From an uncultured Chloroflexota bacterium (GTDB lineage Bacteria; Chloroflexota; Anaerolineae; Aggregatilineales; Phototrophicaceae), in contig CAIPFY010000035.1 in the NCBI GenBank assembly GCA_903864435.1, forward strand, positions 1-42,845: DNA of 42,845 bases, read 5' to 3'. Positions 1 to 8,737 of this stretch are shown piece by piece; positions within the stretch are counted from its first letter, which is position 1, and each line of letters starts with the position of its first letter. A model generated the notes under the pieces. The model was not told the DNA's origin. It was given only the letters and a program-made list of their open reading frames with translations, and ran no database searches. The position numbers and the translations under genes are program-made.

Positions 1-2
1 AC

Positions 3-1430
3 ACGGGCGCTTCCGGCGTGGCGCTGGTGGACACCCCCGGAGTGGGGTCAGTGTTTCAGAAGCACGAAAAGACCGCCAAAGCCTTCCTGCATCGCAGTGA
101 TCTGGTGATTTTTGTCGTATCTGCCAAACGCGCCTTCGCCGAAACCGAGCGTTTGTACCTTGAATTGGCGAAGAATTACGGCAAGAAGGTGCTGCTGGTC
201 GTCAACCAGATTGACCTGCTGCAACCGGCAGAACAGACCGAGGTGCGCCGCTTCATCGAAACGCAGGTGGACGAGATGCTAAACATGCGTCCGCTGCTGT
301 TTATGGTGTCGGCGAAAGAGGCGCTCAACGCCATTAAATCGGGCAGCCCAATCATTGGCGATCCGGGCGGGATGGAAGGCTTACGCGCCCATTTGCGCGG
401 CGTGTTCGCTGAAACGCCGCCCGCCAAGCAGAAACTGGTGGCGCAACTGGCGATGGCGGAACGCTTGCTGAACGATTGCCATGCCACCGTTCAGAAGAAC
501 GCTTCGCTGGTGACAGCCGACACCACGAAGGTGAAGGAAGTGCAGCGCGAACTGGAGCAGCAGTCATTGGGACTGCAATCGCAGATGAAGGCCGCCCGTG
601 CTGAATTGGATACGGTGTTCGATGGGATGCGGCAGCGTGGCATGGCGTTCATTGACCAGAACCTTTCGGTGCGGAAGGTGGGGCGTACTGCCAAACCGGA
701 AGTCCTGCAAGCCGAGTTTCAGGAAGTGGTAATCGGGCGGGCGCTGCGCGATGTGGGCGAGGCGACCAACGGCTACATCAACGCGGTGGTGGATAGCAGC
801 CGCTTGTACTGGCGCAGCGTCGTCGAACGCCTGAACCAGTTGCGCGACTTGCTGGATCAGGAAGTGACCGCGCTGGATGCGGGCGTATATGCCGAACAGC
901 GCGAGGCGTTGCAAGAGGCCATCAAAATCGCGGAAAGCGAACTCAAGAGTTATTCCAGCGGTCAAATCGTGACCGAGATGCAGGACATCTTCGAGAAGAA
1001 CGGTGCGGGATTCACCACCTCGTCACTGGCGGCGCTGAGTGGAGTCGTGCTGGTCATTCTGGCGCTTCTTCCTGCCGGGCCGGTCATCAGTACCGCCGCA
1101 CCGTTGGCGTTACCTGCGTTCATCGTGGGTGCGCCGCTGATTCTGGGTGGCGGGTTCTTCGCCGTGCGTTACCTGCGCCGCGTGATTCGCGACACGAAGA
1201 AGGATTTGAACCTGCGGATTGATGAGTTGCAGCAGTCCTACCATAAGGCGCTGGATGGCCTGACGCAGAAAGAGCGCACCCGCCTGACGCAGTACGGACA
1301 GCAGGTGCTGACGCCTATCTACAGCCGCCTCGATGTGCTGGCGAAACGATACGCGGCTCAAGAATCGGCGCTGCGGGCGCATCAAGTACAACTTCAGATG
1401 CTCAAGAGTGGGATTGAGAAAGCGGTCTAA
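3..1430 (+). CDS. Dynamin-like GTPase, 5' end missing
   Basis: The frame is open from base 3, so the real start and the P-loop (G1) lie upstream of the window; the GTG at 18 is inside the GTPase domain. Visible GTPase motifs are G3 (DTPGVGS at the very start), G4 (NQID) and a G5-like SAK. A long helical middle follows, then two hydrophobic stretches about residues 335-385 of the visible protein, then a helical tail. This order (GTPase, helical stalk, membrane hairpin, helix) is that of bacterial dynamin-like proteins, which bind and remodel membranes. The exact role is unknown. Family call is fairly sure; subfamily is not. Confidence 0.8.
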   Translation, partial: TGASGVALVDTPGVGSVFQKHEKTAKAFLHRSDLVIFVVSAKRAFAETERLYLELAKNYGKKVLLVVNQIDLLQPAEQTEVRRFIETQVDEMLNMRPLLFMVSAKEALNAIKSGSPIIGDPGGMEGLRAHLRGVFAETPPAKQKLVAQLAMAERLLNDCHATVQKNASLVTADTTKVKEVQRELEQQSLGLQSQMKAARAELDTVFDGMRQRGMAFIDQNLSVRKVGRTAKPEVLQAEFQEVVIGRALRDVGEATNGYINAVVDSSRLYWRSVVERLNQLRDLLDQEVTALDAGVYAEQREALQEAIKIAESELKSYSSGQIVTEMQDIFEKNGAGFTTSSLAALSGVVLVILALLPAGPVISTAAPLALPAFIVGAPLILGGGFFAVRYLRRVIRDTKKDLNLRIDELQQSYHKALDGLTQKERTRLTQYGQQVLTPIYSRLDVLAKRYAAQESALRAHQVQLQMLKSGIEKAV

Positions 1431-1456
1431 CGGGCGGTCACAATAGTGTTCGGACG

Positions 1457-1487
1457 CAGGGCGCGGGTTGAAGCGCCCTGTTTTGTT
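1457..1487 (+). terminator. Intrinsic terminator after the dynamin-like gene
   Basis: Perfect 8-bp stem (CAGGGCGC 1457-1464 with GCGCCCTG 1473-1480), 8-nt loop, then TTTTGTT. It lies 26 bases after the stop codon. Confidence 0.8.
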
Positions 1488-1549
1488 GCCCATTCGTGAA
1501 GGATTGTTTACACTGTTGATAATAAGGTTTTGAGAAAGGTTTATTGCTC

Positions 1550-3112
1550 ATGAGTACCCTTCCAGTGGTCATTCCCAGCCTGATTCTGAAACAACTTTAC
1601 ACCTTTGGCAGCCTGAAGAATGCCGATAATGGCCTTCAGTTCTCAATCAAGAATCGCTTGAGCGATGCCTCTGTGGTGCGCTTGAGTGCGCTGCGATTGA
1701 ATGGGCGCGAGGTGGCTATGTCCTCTGTGCATGTTGAACTGGATGACGGTAGTTCGCGTGCCGCAGAGCAGATTTCGCCCGAGTCCCCGATTGACTTTCC
1801 GCTGCGGAAGGTGCTGACTGTGCGGGTGACGGGGATGCACATGGGCTATGGCAAGCACCCGATTGAAATCGCCTTTGTAGCGTCTCCGTTTGGCGAACTG
1901 ACGCTTTCGGTGGAAGATTCGATCAGCGAATCGGATGACCATCTGGTGCGCTTGCCGCGTGATGCCGAGGATGATTACTCACCGCAGGCCATTGAGGAAC
2001 GTCAGCAGTTCGTGGAAAAGTTCGCGGATGTGAAGCTCACACATCTGAAGGCCTATTCGTTCGACCCGCATTTGACCAAAGGGAACTGCGAACATTTTAC
2101 CGGCGTGGCGCAAATTCCAATCGGGTTTGCAGGGCCGATTCAGGTGCGTGGTGAACATGCGCAGGGCGAGTTCATCATCCCGCTGGCGACATCCGAAGGG
2201 ACGCTGGTGGCTTCCTACAATCGCGGCATCAAAGTGATTAACCTTAGCGGCGGCGTGAAATGTACCGTCGTGGGGGATGCCATGCAGCGTGCGCCCGTGT
2301 TCGTGTTTGAGGATGCGCGGGGAGGCCGCGATTTCCTGAAGTGGATTGAAGCCAACATAGGCAAAATCCGCGAGGAGGCCGAATCCACCTCCAGCGTGGC
2401 GCGGTTGCAATATATTGACCCGTACCTCTCAAACAAGTTCGTGTTCCTGCGCTTCAATTATTCGACGGGCGATGCAGCCGGTCAGAACATGGTCGGGCGT
2501 GCCACGTTTAGCGCGTGCAGCTGGATTCTCGATCACTACGAGGGCAGCCCGATCAAGCATTTTTACCTCGAATCGAATTTCGCCACCGACAAGAAAGCCT
2601 CGCAGGTGAACATCATGCGTACACGCGGCAAGCGTGTCACCGCCGAAGCGATCATCAAGCGCGACGTGCTGCTCCAGCAGATGCGCGTTACGCCGGAGAA
2701 TTTGCACTATCATTCGGCGGTTTCCAACGTGGGTGCGTTTATGTCCGGCGCGAACAACAACGGCGCCCATTCACCCAATGCCATCACCGCCCTGTTTATC
2801 GCCACCGGGCAAGATGTGGCGAATGTCGCGGAGTCCTCTGCGGGGATTCTCTACACCGAGATTACGCCCGAAGGTGATTTGTACACCTCGATCACCATTC
2901 CGTCGTTGATCGTGGCGACCTATGGCGGCGGCACCGGCTTGCCCACGCAGCGCGAATGTCTCGAAGTGCTAGGTTGCTACGGGCGCGAAAAGGTAAATAA
3001 GCTGGCGGAGATTATTGCCGGTGTGGTGCTGGCGGGTGAATTGTCGCTCGGCGCGGCTATCTCGTCGCTGGATTGGGTATCCAGTCACGAGAAATACGGG
3101 CGCAACCGCTAA
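1550..3112 (+). CDS. 3-hydroxy-3-methylglutaryl-CoA reductase
   Basis: Reduces HMG-CoA to mevalonate, the committed step of the mevalonate isoprenoid route. The catalytic part starts near residue 170 and shows IPIGFAGPI, the glutamate-bearing ATSEGTLVAS segment, a TDKK segment with the catalytic lysine, GQDVAN with the catalytic aspartate, and a C-terminal SSHEKYGR with the expected histidine. ATG 1550 is chosen because AGAAAGG (1533-1539) lies 10 bases before it; a TTG at 1544 is also in frame. The protein (520 aa) carries about 150 extra N-terminal residues of beta-rich character that I do not recognise. It resembles class I rather than class II (mvaA-type) enzymes, but no transmembrane sterol-sensing region is present. 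Confidence 0.9.
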   Translation: MSTLPVVIPSLILKQLYTFGSLKNADNGLQFSIKNRLSDASVVRLSALRLNGREVAMSSVHVELDDGSSRAAEQISPESPIDFPLRKVLTVRVTGMHMGYGKHPIEIAFVASPFGELTLSVEDSISESDDHLVRLPRDAEDDYSPQAIEERQQFVEKFADVKLTHLKAYSFDPHLTKGNCEHFTGVAQIPIGFAGPIQVRGEHAQGEFIIPLATSEGTLVASYNRGIKVINLSGGVKCTVVGDAMQRAPVFVFEDARGGRDFLKWIEANIGKIREEAESTSSVARLQYIDPYLSNKFVFLRFNYSTGDAAGQNMVGRATFSACSWILDHYEGSPIKHFYLESNFATDKKASQVNIMRTRGKRVTAEAIIKRDVLLQQMRVTPENLHYHSAVSNVGAFMSGANNNGAHSPNAITALFIATGQDVANVAESSAGILYTEITPEGDLYTSITIPSLIVATYGGGTGLPTQRECLEVLGCYGREKVNKLAEIIAGVVLAGELSLGAAISSLDWVSSHEKYGRNR

Positions 3113-3130
3113 TTCGTGGCGGGCATCATC

Positions 3131-3631
3131 ATGTCACTTCAGCTTCAAGTCGAGATGTTTTTTTTGCTGCTGTATGCTGCGTTTTTGAGCATGGTGATTG
3201 GCATGAACCGCGAAGATCGCGGTCAGCCTGCCGGATTGCGAACGCACATGCTGGTGGGGTTGGGGTCGTGCTTGTTTACGCAGCTTTCGATCTACGCCTT
3301 TTCACCAGCTGACCCGGGGCGGGTGGCCGCGCAGATTGTGACCGGCATCGGGTTTCTGGGCGCGGGGACGATCATCACGCGCAGCGGGCAACCGCACCAT
3401 CTCACCACAGCGGCGAGCATCTGGGCAACGGCTGCGGTTGGCATGGCGGTCGGCGCGGGTGCATGGTTTTTGGCGCTGGGCGGCACCGTCATTATCTGGG
3501 TTGTGCTGGCGATTCTCGCCCGTTATACCAAGACGGATCGGGTTCAGAAAATGGATATGGGCGGGGGGAATGGGAAGCACCCCCCCCCCGCCAACCCTTT
3601 AGCTGATGTTGTGGATGTGCCGCAACCGTGA
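3131..3631 (+). CDS. MgtC/SapB family membrane protein
   Basis: Small integral membrane protein. Helices at about residues 5-20, 35-55, 65-85 and 95-125, with the family's signature segments GMNREDRG, QIVTGIGFLGAGTI and TAASIWATAAVGMAVG. MgtC-type proteins are linked to survival in low magnesium and acid and to control of membrane energetics; the role here is not shown. It follows HMG-CoA reductase by 18 bases. ATG 3131 is preferred over the GTG at 3116 because the family begins just before the first helix. The last 15 residues are encoded across a run of ten C and overlap the convergent gene by 33 bp, so the C-terminus may be misframed. Confidence 0.8.
   Translation: MSLQLQVEMFFLLLYAAFLSMVIGMNREDRGQPAGLRTHMLVGLGSCLFTQLSIYAFSPADPGRVAAQIVTGIGFLGAGTIITRSGQPHHLTTAASIWATAAVGMAVGAGAWFLALGGTVIIWVVLAILARYTKTDRVQKMDMGGGNGKHPPPANPLADVVDVPQP
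3559..3592. other. G/C homopolymer inverted repeat at a convergent gene junction
   Basis: GGCGGGGGG (3560-3568) is perfectly complementary to CCCCCCGCC (3584-3592), within a run of ten C (3580-3589). There is no T-run on either side. It may act as a weak bidirectional terminator between the converging MgtC and HDAC-like genes, or be a slippage-prone tract. Confidence 0.5.
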
Positions 3632-4639
3632 GATCAGCGGCTTGACATCCTGTTTGATGCTGATCGTCGGTGCCTTCCCCAGTGGATCGAGTACGGTATC
3701 ATCGCCCAGCAGCGCATGGGCGATGTTGGCTATGCCGTAGCTGAGCGCATCCAGATGGTAGCCGCCTTCCAGCGCGAATATGATTTTGCCGCCGCAAAGC
3801 TCGGCAGCCATGCGGATCAGTTCGCGGGTGAGGTGGGCATAGCCGGTCAGGCTGAGGCGCATACTTGCCAGCGGGTCAGTCCAGTGCGAGTCGAACCCCG
3901 CCGAAACGAAGATTACCTCTGGTTGGAAACGCCGCGCCGCAGGCCACACCACCTGCTCGTAAATCGCCGCAAAACTCTCGTCACTGTGCCCGGCGCTCAA
4001 AGGGATATTGAGGGTTGTGCCTCTGGCTTCACCATTTCCGATGTCGGTTAAATCGCCGGTGCCGGGGTAAAACGGATACTGATGGGTGGAGATGAACAGC
4101 ACATCCGGGTCTTCGTAGAACATGGCTTCGGTGCCGTTGCCATGATGCACATCATAATCTATGACCATCACCCGCTTCATTCCGTAGTGTTTTTGTGCAT
4201 GTCGGACTGCGATGGGAACGTTGCCGAGGATGCAGAAGCCCATCGCGTGATCGCGCATGGCGTGGTGTCCGGGGGGGCGCACCACCGCTAACGCATTGTC
4301 TGCCCGCCCGCTCAACACCTCGTCAGTCGCCATCAGCACGCCGCCAGCGGCTAGTCGTGCAATCGCATATGAGGTATGGTTGGCGTAGGTGCTGTTGTCC
4401 AGATAGATGTTGTCTTGCTGCGTGTCCTCCATCCAGTGCATCGTTTCCAGCAGGGCGCTGGAATGCACCGTGAGGATGTGGTCTTCGCTCACCATTTCCG
4501 GTTGGTGCCGGTGCATTCGGGCGCTCAGTCCGGTATCGTCCAGAAGTTTCCAGATGGCGCGGATGCGTCCAGCATGTTCTGGATGCCCGGCAAGATGATG
4601 TTCGGTATAGCGCGGATGCGTAATATAGGCGGTTGTCAT
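3599..4639 (-). CDS. Histone deacetylase family protein (class II-like / AcuC-like)
   Basis: Zinc-dependent deacylase of the arginase/deacetylase fold. Motifs in order: HPEHAGR (19-25), RPPGHHA with the catalytic His pair (125-126), DYDVHHGNGT supplying zinc ligands D163 and H165, YPFYPGTG (188-195), SAGFD with zinc ligand D250, and LEGGY near the C-terminus. All metal and catalytic residues are present, so it should be active. Length (346 aa) is normal. In bacteria such proteins deacetylate acetyl-lysine, acetylpolyamines or similar small amides; the substrate cannot be told. The start has an AAGAGGAA ribosome site just upstream, and the gene is divergent from the AAA+ gene. Confidence 0.88.
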   Translation of the reverse strand: MTTAYITHPRYTEHHLAGHPEHAGRIRAIWKLLDDTGLSARMHRHQPEMVSEDHILTVHSSALLETMHWMEDTQQDNIYLDNSTYANHTSYAIARLAAGGVLMATDEVLSGRADNALAVVRPPGHHAMRDHAMGFCILGNVPIAVRHAQKHYGMKRVMVIDYDVHHGNGTEAMFYEDPDVLFISTHQYPFYPGTGDLTDIGNGEARGTTLNIPLSAGHSDESFAAIYEQVVWPAARRFQPEVIFVSAGFDSHWTDPLASMRLSLTGYAHLTRELIRMAAELCGGKIIFALEGGYHLDALSYGIANIAHALLGDDTVLDPLGKAPTISIKQDVKPLISRLRHIHNIS

Positions 4640-4745
4640 CGAGAAAAATTCCTCTTGGAGTCGTCAATTGATTAATTAGAATGTGCTGATTGTTACGCTG
4701 ATTTCGGGTTTCGGCAAGTACCCTTTCGGATTGTGGAAAACCCTC

Positions 4746-4751
4746 TATAAT
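4746..4751 (+). promoter_or_regulatory. Possible -10 element for the AAA+ gene
   Basis: Perfect TATAAT, but no good -35 hexamer 16-18 bases upstream. It sits in the 221-bp divergent gap between the HDAC-like and AAA+ genes and would give a leader of about 100 bases. Nothing else was recognised in this gap. Confidence 0.35.
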
Positions 4752-4860
4752 CACCCCATTCTGTTCCAAATACCTCGTCTGCTGTTATTTTCCCCATTTT
4801 GTCCGTGTTGTAATTATTTTCTCTCGTCGTTGTTGGATCGGTGGAGGACTCGATAACGCT

Positions 4861-6177
4861 ATGCAGTATGAACGGTTGGTTCAGTGGGCACGCGAAACAT
4901 GGGAGTCCCGCTGGCCGGGGCAAGCGACCATCACAATCTGGGCTTCCACTGAATGCAGCAATAAGATCGCGCAGCAGCAGATGCACGCAGGCCGTAAATT
5001 GCGCGGCAAGGCGCGTTATGACGGTGCGCTTCCGATTGACTGCCCGGTGATTGTACCGATCAGTGATTACGGTTCACGCGGGAAGAAAATGATGCTGACG
5101 GCCAGCGCCGGCGCGTATGTTTTCCGCTTTTCCTCCGAAGGCGACGATCCGTTTGAAGTGATCTACGCCTGCTCCTATTTTGACGACGATTTGCAGGATT
5201 TGACAGCTATTGCCATCGTTCCAGAGGGCAAACTGGATACATGGGCCGCCTTTGAGCTGATGTGTGCCCGTGCTGTGCGTCCGCGCATCAAGCGCCGCCG
5301 CGATGTGTACATCATTGGCGGGACGGACGCCTTTTTTGACCCGACTGTGGAATGGGAAGATGTGATCCTGCCGGAGAGCTTGAAAAACGATCTGGCGGAC
5401 GATATGGACGCCTTTTTTACTAAAGGCGTTGGCATCTACCGCCAGCTAAAGTTAGCGCCTTTTCGTAAGCTGTTGCTGGCAGGGTTGCCCGGAACCGGCA
5501 AAACAATGCTCTGTGCGGCGATGGCAAAACTGGCGATCAGTCATGGGCGCATCGTGGTCTATGTCTCCGGTTCTGACCGGGACGGGGCTTCCTTCGAGAA
5601 GATTCAGCGGGCGCTGCAAGCGGTGACAGCGGCGCGGTATCCGGTGCTGCTGATTGTGGAGGAGATTGACGCCTACTTACAGGGGGATGATAAAGCGCGG
5701 GTGCTGAATGTGCTGGATGGCGTCGAATCGCCCAATAACCCGGAAGGGGCGCTGCTGCTGGCGACCACCAATTACCCGGAAGTGATTGATGAGCGTATCG
5801 CCAAGCGCCCCGGTCGGCTGGATCGCATTTTCGTCATCCCGACGATACAGGATGAACTCCATGCCGAACAGATGCTTCGGCACTATATGTCCGACCAGTG
5901 GCGTGATGAGCATTTGGCGGTGCTTCCACAGTTGATTAGCCAGCCGGGGGCATTTGTGCGCGAGGCTGCGCTCCATGCCCGTATGCTGGCGGCGCATGAG
6001 AACCGCACCGAAGTCACGCTGGAATTTTTGCAGGAATCGGTGGAGAGTTTGCTGCGGCAGATCAACTCCGGCAATGACTTCTTGCGTGACCGCCGACCGA
6101 TCGGGTTGGTCGGCAACAACGGCAAATCACCGAAGAAATCGTCTCGTAGTAACCCCTTCGGCTTCCGCGAGCGTTAA
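4861..6177 (+). CDS. AAA+ family ATPase
   Basis: Residues 1-190 form an N-terminal region without a motif I recognise. The C-terminal half is a classical AAA+ module: Walker A GLPGTGKT (about 208-215), Walker B VLLIVEEID (about 261-269), sensor 1 in LLATTNYPE, and the arginine-rich RIAKRPGRLDR segment (about 310-320) where the arginine finger lies. The C-terminus (residues 415-438) is basic and probably disordered. GGTGGAGGA at 4840-4848 supports ATG 4861. It is a single-gene unit ended by a terminator. The fold resembles FtsZ-unrelated, FtsH/CDC48-type ATPases, so remodelling of a protein complex is the general expectation; the partner is unknown. Confidence 0.8.
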   Translation: MQYERLVQWARETWESRWPGQATITIWASTECSNKIAQQQMHAGRKLRGKARYDGALPIDCPVIVPISDYGSRGKKMMLTASAGAYVFRFSSEGDDPFEVIYACSYFDDDLQDLTAIAIVPEGKLDTWAAFELMCARAVRPRIKRRRDVYIIGGTDAFFDPTVEWEDVILPESLKNDLADDMDAFFTKGVGIYRQLKLAPFRKLLLAGLPGTGKTMLCAAMAKLAISHGRIVVYVSGSDRDGASFEKIQRALQAVTAARYPVLLIVEEIDAYLQGDDKARVLNVLDGVESPNNPEGALLLATTNYPEVIDERIAKRPGRLDRIFVIPTIQDELHAEQMLRHYMSDQWRDEHLAVLPQLISQPGAFVREAALHARMLAAHENRTEVTLEFLQESVESLLRQINSGNDFLRDRRPIGLVGNNGKSPKKSSRSNPFGFRER

Positions 6178-6214
6178 TCCGTTCTGCGATTCCCCGTCAC
6201 GAAATGTGGGTCGT

Positions 6215-6260
6215 TCCGGCTTCTGCATGGAAATGGAGAAGCCGGATTATTGTTGTGTTT
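6215..6260 (+). terminator. Intrinsic terminator after the AAA+ gene
   Basis: Perfect 10-bp stem TCCGGCTTCT (6215-6224) with AGAAGCCGGA (6237-6246), 12-nt loop, followed by the T-rich stretch TTATTGTTGTGTTTG. Confidence 0.75.
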
Positions 6261-6352
6261 GTATTATCTAACGATAGTAGTCTCAAAATGGCAGTATGAT
6301 AATCTTTATCGAAATAGTTTCCGGTAAAGTGATCTGCATGGAGGAGACTGTG

Positions 6353-7030
6353 ATGCACGCCCAACGTTTAATTCGCTTGTTGCTGCCCATTCTTATACTG
6401 GTTTCGGCACTCTGGTTTGTGGCTCCACAGGTGGCACGAGCTGAGTGCGGCGTGACCCATACCGTACTTTACGGTCAGAATTTGTTCCGCATTGCGCTGC
6501 GCTACGGCGTGAATATGTATGATGTCGCTGCTGCCAACGGCATCACCGATGTCAGCCGCATCTATGCCGGACAGGTGCTAGTCATCCCGTGTCCCGCCGG
6601 GGTGTCTCCGTCTGCCAGCAGCGCAGTAGTTCCCGTCACCACGTATCCCGCTACCACGTATCCCGCCACAACGGTTTATCCCACGCCGTCCGTAGCGGGG
6701 GCGCTGGACTGCACCGGCTTCCGGGCGACCTCACCGTTGGATGGCCTGCCGGACGGCGCGACGACATTCTACTGGGATTTGCCGCGTTCGCCTGCCGGAA
6801 TCGAAATCTATCAGGTGATTGTGGTGGATGATCGGGGACGGCGCGTGGCCTCGTTCGATACTGCCGGGGGGATTTACTCGGTTTATGGCGATGTGAGCTT
6901 TAACGGCATTGGCGGGCGCATGCGCTTCTCGTGGTATGTGACCGCGTTGGCCGGGGGCGCGGAAGTGTGCCGCACGCAGGTGACGACGGTCAACCGCGCA
7001 TGGAACCCCTACGCGGGCATTTCGCCTTAA
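6353..7030 (+). CDS. Secreted LysM-domain protein
   Basis: 225 aa from ATG 6353, chosen because GGAGGAG (6340-6346) is 6 bases upstream; the frame is open further 5' but those starts lack a ribosome site. Residues 1-30 are a signal peptide (basic start, hydrophobic core, Ala-x-Ala end). One LysM motif (about 32-78; HTVLYGQNLFRIALRYGV... ending VIPC) should bind peptidoglycan or related glycans. A short Ser/Pro/Thr linker with repeats of TTYPA, encoded by a 17-base near-repeat around 6637-6676, leads to a C-terminal beta-rich domain (about 115-225) with two cysteines that I do not recognise. Likely an envelope-bound protein of unknown role. Confidence 0.8.
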   Translation: MHAQRLIRLLLPILILVSALWFVAPQVARAECGVTHTVLYGQNLFRIALRYGVNMYDVAAANGITDVSRIYAGQVLVIPCPAGVSPSASSAVVPVTTYPATTYPATTVYPTPSVAGALDCTGFRATSPLDGLPDGATTFYWDLPRSPAGIEIYQVIVVDDRGRRVASFDTAGGIYSVYGDVSFNGIGGRMRFSWYVTALAGGAEVCRTQVTTVNRAWNPYAGISP

Positions 7031-7064
7031 GGAATGTTTTGCGGTTCAGTTGCTAGAGAAGATT

Positions 7065-7092
7065 ATCCCCGCCGCGCATGGCGGGGATTTTT
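7065..7092 (+). terminator. Intrinsic terminator after the LysM gene
   Basis: Perfect 9-bp stem ATCCCCGCC (7065-7073) with GGCGGGGAT (7080-7088), 6-nt loop, then TTTTT. It touches the 3' end of the convergent glycosyltransferase gene at 7091 and may limit read-through both ways. Confidence 0.85.
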
Positions 7093-8737
7093 ATTCCGGC
7101 TTGGGGTGCAGCAGCAGGTAGTTAAACCCGTTCATGGTTACTGTGTCGAACTGGTCATAGCGGCGGCTGATGGCTTGCAGCACGCGGTCGGGATAGAACT
7201 GCGCTCGCAGCACGATCAGGCCAAACTCCCGCGCCTCGATCATCCTGACCAGTTCATCCCCTTTGTATAACCCCTTTTTATCGAGATTGAGCAATTGCGT
7301 GGGGTTGGTAATGGCAGGCCGCCCCGCCATCAGGCTGAATCCGGCGTCTTCGCTGATTGCAGGTTGGTCGCTGGCGCGAATGAGGTTACTGATTTTCCAG
7401 CCGGCCTCGATGTCAGCTTCGGTTGTCCAGTGTCCGATGTTGGCGTAGCCTGTCGCGTATTGCCCATCGGCGGTGCGTGCTGAGTCATAGAAGCCGTTGA
7501 GCGCGTTCGGATGTAGGCCGAGCGCCTGCGATAGTGCGCCAAAGATTTCGCCATCGGTGGGCATGTGCAGCACGGCCCGCCCGTAGCCCAGATACAGCAG
7601 CGGCACGATCACCAGCGCGGCCTGAGCGAGCAGGGGGGCAGCGCGGCGCAGCGGGTTAATCAGCCAGCGCGTCAGGTAGTTAGCGGGGAAGTGCCAGCCG
7701 CCGCGCAAGGTGCGCGAGGCGAAAATGCCGCTGAGGATGCACAGCGCGGCGATGGCGGTGGTGAAGTAGCTATCGCCGCCGCCCCATGTGCCGGAGGCCG
7801 CGCCATTCACGATGACCGCGAATACGAACCACAGGGTATAGATCGAAAGGCGGTCAAAATAGAGTTCGTAGATTGCCAGCAGCACGGCAGGCACGATCAG
7901 GAAACCATGGAGGCCGAACCACTGATTGAATAGCGCCACCGTCTGAACGATTCGCAGTTCGTTCACGTTGGCGAGGATGGCTTGCCGCCACCATTCGCCG
8001 CCCGTTGCCAGCGTCATCCAACCGAAGATGGCTGCACCCACGATACCCGCGCCGATTCCCCACACGAGGGCGCGGCGCGGTTGCCGGATGAACAGGAAGA
8101 TGCCGGCGGCCACAGCGGTAATCAGCGCAAGCTGCTTCGTATAGCCAGCAGCAAGGATGAACCCAAACCCCAGCGCCAGACGGCGGCGGCGTTGCTTACG
8201 GTCAGTGATTTCGTTGGCGTTTGCCAGCAGTACCACCGCCAGCGTCTCGAACATGACCATACTGGCGTGCTGGCGGAACAACGGGCCGATGTGATAGACC
8301 GTGTTGGAGGCCAGAAACGCCAGCCCTGCTATGAGCGCGATGGGGCGGTTGCGCCCTTCGCGGTAGACGGCGTAGGCGATGGCGCTGGCTGTGACCAGCG
8401 TCCCCAAAAAGCCGAGCAACCGCCCGTACCAGTAGGCCGCCCCGAACACCCACACGAAAGGCGCGGCGACGATGTGGAACAGCGGCGGGTAGTTGCTGGA
8501 ATAAAACGGGAAGGCTTCGGTATCGCGGTAAGGCCACTGTCCCTGACTGAACAGCATGGTATCCACCAGCTCAAAACCTTCGCCCTGATCGTAGTCAAAT
8601 GGGAAGCGCATCAAATTGACGGCATAGCCGATGTATACCGCTAGATGGAACATGAGCAACAGCAGGGCTGATGCCATCAACAGGCGGTGCAGGGCGGTCA
8701 GCCAGCGGGGGGTGGGGGCGTGTGCGGCAGTGTTCAT
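7091..8737 (-). CDS. GT39-like multi-pass membrane glycosyltransferase
   Basis: 548 aa with about ten hydrophobic segments spread from residue 20 to 390, then a soluble C-terminal part. An acidic first loop (FPFDYDQGEGFE, about 45-56) matches the Asp/Glu site of the GT-C fold used by dolichyl- or undecaprenyl-phosphate sugar transferases of the PMT/ArnT (GT39) type. The soluble end contains the usual GLIVLRAQFYPDRV-like segment that places it in the widespread 'glycosyltransferase family 39' membrane proteins. Acceptor and sugar are unknown. It is the second gene of a two-gene unit: its ATG overlaps the stop of the upstream small gene in an ATGA arrangement, which suggests translational coupling. 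Confidence 0.72.
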   Translation of the reverse strand: MNTAAHAPTPRWLTALHRLLMASALLLLMFHLAVYIGYAVNLMRFPFDYDQGEGFELVDTMLFSQGQWPYRDTEAFPFYSSNYPPLFHIVAAPFVWVFGAAYWYGRLLGFLGTLVTASAIAYAVYREGRNRPIALIAGLAFLASNTVYHIGPLFRQHASMVMFETLAVVLLANANEITDRKQRRRRLALGFGFILAAGYTKQLALITAVAAGIFLFIRQPRRALVWGIGAGIVGAAIFGWMTLATGGEWWRQAILANVNELRIVQTVALFNQWFGLHGFLIVPAVLLAIYELYFDRLSIYTLWFVFAVIVNGAASGTWGGGDSYFTTAIAALCILSGIFASRTLRGGWHFPANYLTRWLINPLRRAAPLLAQAALVIVPLLYLGYGRAVLHMPTDGEIFGALSQALGLHPNALNGFYDSARTADGQYATGYANIGHWTTEADIEAGWKISNLIRASDQPAISEDAGFSLMAGRPAITNPTQLLNLDKKGLYKGDELVRMIEAREFGLIVLRAQFYPDRVLQAISRRYDQFDTVTMNGFNYLLLHPKPE

